From NCBI RefSeq assembly GCF_002831565.1, contig NZ_CP025096.1, positions 3,759,027 to 3,823,026 on the forward strand: a stretch of 64,000 bases of DNA, in the 5' to 3' direction. This DNA is from Spirosoma pollinicola (GTDB lineage: Bacteria > Bacteroidota > Bacteroidia > Cytophagales > Spirosomataceae). The position numbers were made by a program, and so were the translations under genes. Below are positions 61,565 through 64,000 of this stretch, in pieces; within the stretch, counting starts at the first letter, position 1, and every line of letters starts with the position of its first letter. A model generated the notes under the pieces. The model was not told the DNA's origin, did no database searches, and worked only from the letters and a program-made list of their open reading frames with translations.

Positions 61565-63352
61565 TTAAAATACCCAATTTTTGTAAGGCAGATTCCAGCG
61601 CAGGGCAAAGCTGGCAGTCTGATCGGTGTAGCTATCGGGCCGATACTGGCTATCCTGATAGCGGTACAGGTATCGGCCTTCCAGAAATATATTGTGGCGG
61701 ATCATGTAAGACGCCCGGACATCGGCATACGTAACGACCGTTTTACGACCCTGACCAATAAAGTTGCCTTCGTTACGAATTCGGGAGTTGTAGTCTTTCA
61801 GAATATTACCGCCGTAATTAATTTCTGCAGTTTGGTCGGTACCGTACATCATTACGCCAAAGATACCGTTAACGGACAGTTTTTTCCGTTGAAACCGCAC
61901 AATACCCAGTCCTTCCATAAAGTTGCCGCCCAGCGGATGAGCCAACGGCTGGCTGTAGTGGGCGTAGTTGGTTTGGCCTGACGTTACGGTTGGCGATGCT
62001 TCGTGCGAATAAGTGTATGGCCGGGCCAGATTGAATTCGGCCTGTAAATCAAGATTCGGTACCGTAAAGGCATCAATGTATTTAGCACCGACTTGCAGAG
62101 CAAACTTATTCGTCCAGTCGCCCTTACCAGCCAGGAGTGGTTTCAACCGGAATTCATCCAGCATAAATTGGGTATAGACCAAAAAATGCGAGAGGAAGTT
62201 AGCCTTGAAGTCAATCCCGATAAACGCATTGTCGCTACTGCCAAGGCTGGATTCAACATAGCGGTATAGGATAATCGGGTTCAGGTAGCTAAGGTCCAGG
62301 CGGTCGCGACTAAATACTTCGGCCTCAAACACGCCCAGATTCATGTGGTCGCCCAGATTTATGCTTAAGTGGTGCATGGCAGCAAACTTGGGCGGGATGA
62401 GTTTATCATCCTGAGCACGAGGTGCCTGCGTATTTTGCAACGAGGTAAACAGATTCGTATATTGAATTCGCCGTCCCAGCTTTGTTGATAACTTCAGGAA
62501 TAGATAGGCCGGACTGTTGTCCGACAAAAACAGCGACCGGAAGCCATTGCCGAAGAAATTACGGTCATGGCCAAACTGCACATTGATGACTTTCAGGGTA
62601 TTAAACGTAATATATCCCCGAGCGGTTAGAAAGTCGGCACCCGTGGTGCGATAAGGTTTCACAAATCCTTCGCCCGGAGCCGTAACCTGGGGTTGTGTAT
62701 TGTTACCCTGCCCGTAGGTCAGTCCATATCGTTGAATGTATTCGGGATAGATTGCCTGATTGTCGGCGAAGAAGGTATAAAAGCCTAATTTTCGACCAAT
62801 AGAGCCTCTGACTTCCAATCCTCGCGTGTTTACAAACAGAGCCTGATTGCCATTATCTATTGTACCTGTAGGACTGGATGCGTTTTCTGCACCAAAACCC
62901 AGATACACGACAGGGTTGACATGAAGGTCTATATCGGGTGTCTGTAAATTGTAGAAATCAGCCTTCTTCTTATAAAAGTGCGTCAGAAAAGGCTTCTGAC
63001 TATCACCCGGTGATGTGGGTGGTTTCAGATGACTGGTAAACGGATCCGGTTTAAGTGAATCGCGTGGTGCTACCCATTCCCAGCTGTCATTCCGCAAATA
63101 ATCGAAATTGAAATAATCCGTATCAGAAAAGTCACGGTTGGGGTGGGCCGCTACACTATCGGTCAATTGAATGATACTCTGGCGATTATAGGGCTTTACC
63201 GAACTATGAAACCCCTCTGCCCATTTGTTTTGGCGAATTTCCAGTCGGTCGATGAGGTGGTAATAATCGGCGTTGAGCGGCACAAAAGGACTCTGCGCCC
63301 GAACTGACAACGAAAGCAAAAGAAAACAGAAAAGGTAAACGTTGATACGCAT
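61565..63352 (-). CDS. Capsule assembly protein Wzi-like outer-membrane barrel
   Basis: The 595-residue protein has a signal peptide (cleaved after VRAQ) and a beta-barrel with the Wzi-family pattern ([54 protein letters not shown]). Wzi proteins help retain capsule polysaccharide at the surface. It is in tandem with gmhA, consistent with surface glycan biogenesis. Confidence 0.88.
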   Translation of the reverse strand: MRINVYLFCFLLLSLSVRAQSPFVPLNADYYHLIDRLEIRQNKWAEGFHSSVKPYNRQSIIQLTDSVAAHPNRDFSDTDYFNFDYLRNDSWEWVAPRDSLKPDPFTSHLKPPTSPGDSQKPFLTHFYKKKADFYNLQTPDIDLHVNPVVYLGFGAENASSPTGTIDNGNQALFVNTRGLEVRGSIGRKLGFYTFFADNQAIYPEYIQRYGLTYGQGNNTQPQVTAPGEGFVKPYRTTGADFLTARGYITFNTLKVINVQFGHDRNFFGNGFRSLFLSDNSPAYLFLKLSTKLGRRIQYTNLFTSLQNTQAPRAQDDKLIPPKFAAMHHLSINLGDHMNLGVFEAEVFSRDRLDLSYLNPIILYRYVESSLGSSDNAFIGIDFKANFLSHFLVYTQFMLDEFRLKPLLAGKGDWTNKFALQVGAKYIDAFTVPNLDLQAEFNLARPYTYSHEASPTVTSGQTNYAHYSQPLAHPLGGNFMEGLGIVRFQRKKLSVNGIFGVMMYGTDQTAEINYGGNILKDYNSRIRNEGNFIGQGRKTVVTYADVRASYMIRHNIFLEGRYLYRYQDSQYRPDSYTDQTASFALRWNLPYKNWVF

Positions 63353-63487
63353 GTAACTTACTGACTGGCGGTGCTATTTGGCTTATTTATACGGTCTGTT
63401 ACGTACTATAAGCCGGTTAAATTAGGGAATTGGTTTGGATATACGCCAACCTTGCGGCTAATTTACGGCGAAAGAAGCCCTCATACT

Positions 63488-64000
63488 ATGTTTGTTTTTG
63501 CACAACAGCCCTCCCTGGCCAATCAATACATGGCCGAACTCCGTGATGTTTCCATTCAAACAGACCGACTCCGGTTTCGTCGAAACCTGGAAAGACTCGG
63601 TGAATTGATGGCGTATGAAATCTCGAAAACACTGTCTTATCAGACGGTTCTGGTCCAAACGCCTTTGGGTACTGCCGATACGCAAGTTCTTCGGAGACAG
63701 CCTGTTCTGGCTACCATTATGCGGGCAGGGCTACCATTTCATCAGGGATTTATCAACTATTTCGATCAGGCAGATAATGCCTTTGCAGGTGCTTACAGAG
63801 GGTATAGTGCTGATGGTGACGATGCATTTGAGATTGCCATGGACTACATTGTTAGCCCCGATCTAAGCGGCAGAACGCTTATCCTTTGCGACCCAATGCT
63901 GGCCACGGGCCGTTCGCTCGAAAAAGTGTATCACGCCTTATTGCGCTACGGAATTCCTGCTCAAACCCATATCGCGGCTATTATTGCCAGCCCCGAAGGT
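63488..64000 (+). CDS. upp: Uracil phosphoribosyltransferase, N-terminal part (cut by window edge)
   Basis: The frame from ATG 63488 runs open to the window end (171 codons). It reads MFVFAQQPSLANQYMAELRD, with RRNLERLGELMAYEISKTL, ATIMRAGLPFHQGF and the PRPP-binding motif LILCDPMLATGRSL. These are diagnostic of UPRT, which makes UMP from uracil and PRPP. The last few dozen residues are outside the window. Confidence 0.93.
   Translation, partial: MFVFAQQPSLANQYMAELRDVSIQTDRLRFRRNLERLGELMAYEISKTLSYQTVLVQTPLGTADTQVLRRQPVLATIMRAGLPFHQGFINYFDQADNAFAGAYRGYSADGDDAFEIAMDYIVSPDLSGRTLILCDPMLATGRSLEKVYHALLRYGIPAQTHIAAIIASPEG

Overview
The window looks like chromosomal DNA of a Cytophagales bacterium (phylum Bacteroidota), most likely Spirosoma or a close relative. 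This is inferred from gene content and protein style, not from a database match. Pointers are TAnnTTTG-type -7 promoter elements, weak Shine-Dalgarno signals with several TTG starts, DUF5916 and Wzi-type outer-membrane proteins, the bacillithiol-associated protein YtxJ, BtuB beside a BtuG-like lipoprotein, and long inverted repeats in many intergenic gaps. No prophage, plasmid, rRNA, tRNA or CRISPR locus was found.

Layout. (1) 1-7470, minus strand: S10/spc ribosomal-protein operon from rplC to a truncated rplF. It has its own promoter and no rpsJ upstream; a candidate structured small RNA or leader lies at 7607-7767. (2) 7808-14369: secreted hydrolase, a REP-associated tyrosine transposase (RAYT) among REP-like hairpins, a TIM-barrel protein, an SDR and a catalytic/non-catalytic M16 peptidase pair. 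(3) 14460-18552: cobalamin riboswitch, BtuB-like receptor, BtuG-like lipoprotein and a Dph6-like PP-loop ATPase. (4) 18799-27996: GMC oxidoreductase with its small subunit, S41 lipoprotein, GlsB-like protein, a large dehydrogenase/HEAT/cytochrome c protein and a TIM-barrel partner. (5) 28127-38417: glycogen-binding-like protein, PnuC, a sugar-type operon (Gfo/Idh/MocA, SDR, ROK kinase, SIS), GNAT, MetE-core methyltransferase, thioesterase, IscA, methylmalonyl-CoA epimerase and M1 peptidase. (6) 38517-40207: AT-rich AAA ATPase plus TOPRIM-like pair, a candidate defence module. (7) 40380-52217: housekeeping and envelope genes (CBS, RsgA, Kdo transferase, FolB, DivIVA, WD40, Sfp-type transferase, SirB1-like protein, GalE, RmlB, RmlA). 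(8) 52619-55393: small protein ending in a CPxxC motif, seven-helix membrane protein, minimal histidine kinase and LuxR-type regulator. (9) 55399-64000: SDR, LemA/TPM operon, DUF5916 protein, GmhA, Wzi-like protein and the start of upp.

The main non-coding theme is intergenic inverted repeats. Some are nested palindromes resembling REPINs. Another family starts with ACCGGGATTTT and abuts stop codons. Others are (GAGTGAAA)n or AATG-rich arms. In two places a repeat supplies the C-terminal codons and stop of the neighbouring gene. The strongest candidates for undescribed biology are the CPxxC/7TM/kinase cluster, the ATPase-TOPRIM pair, the RNA upstream of rplC and the repeat families.
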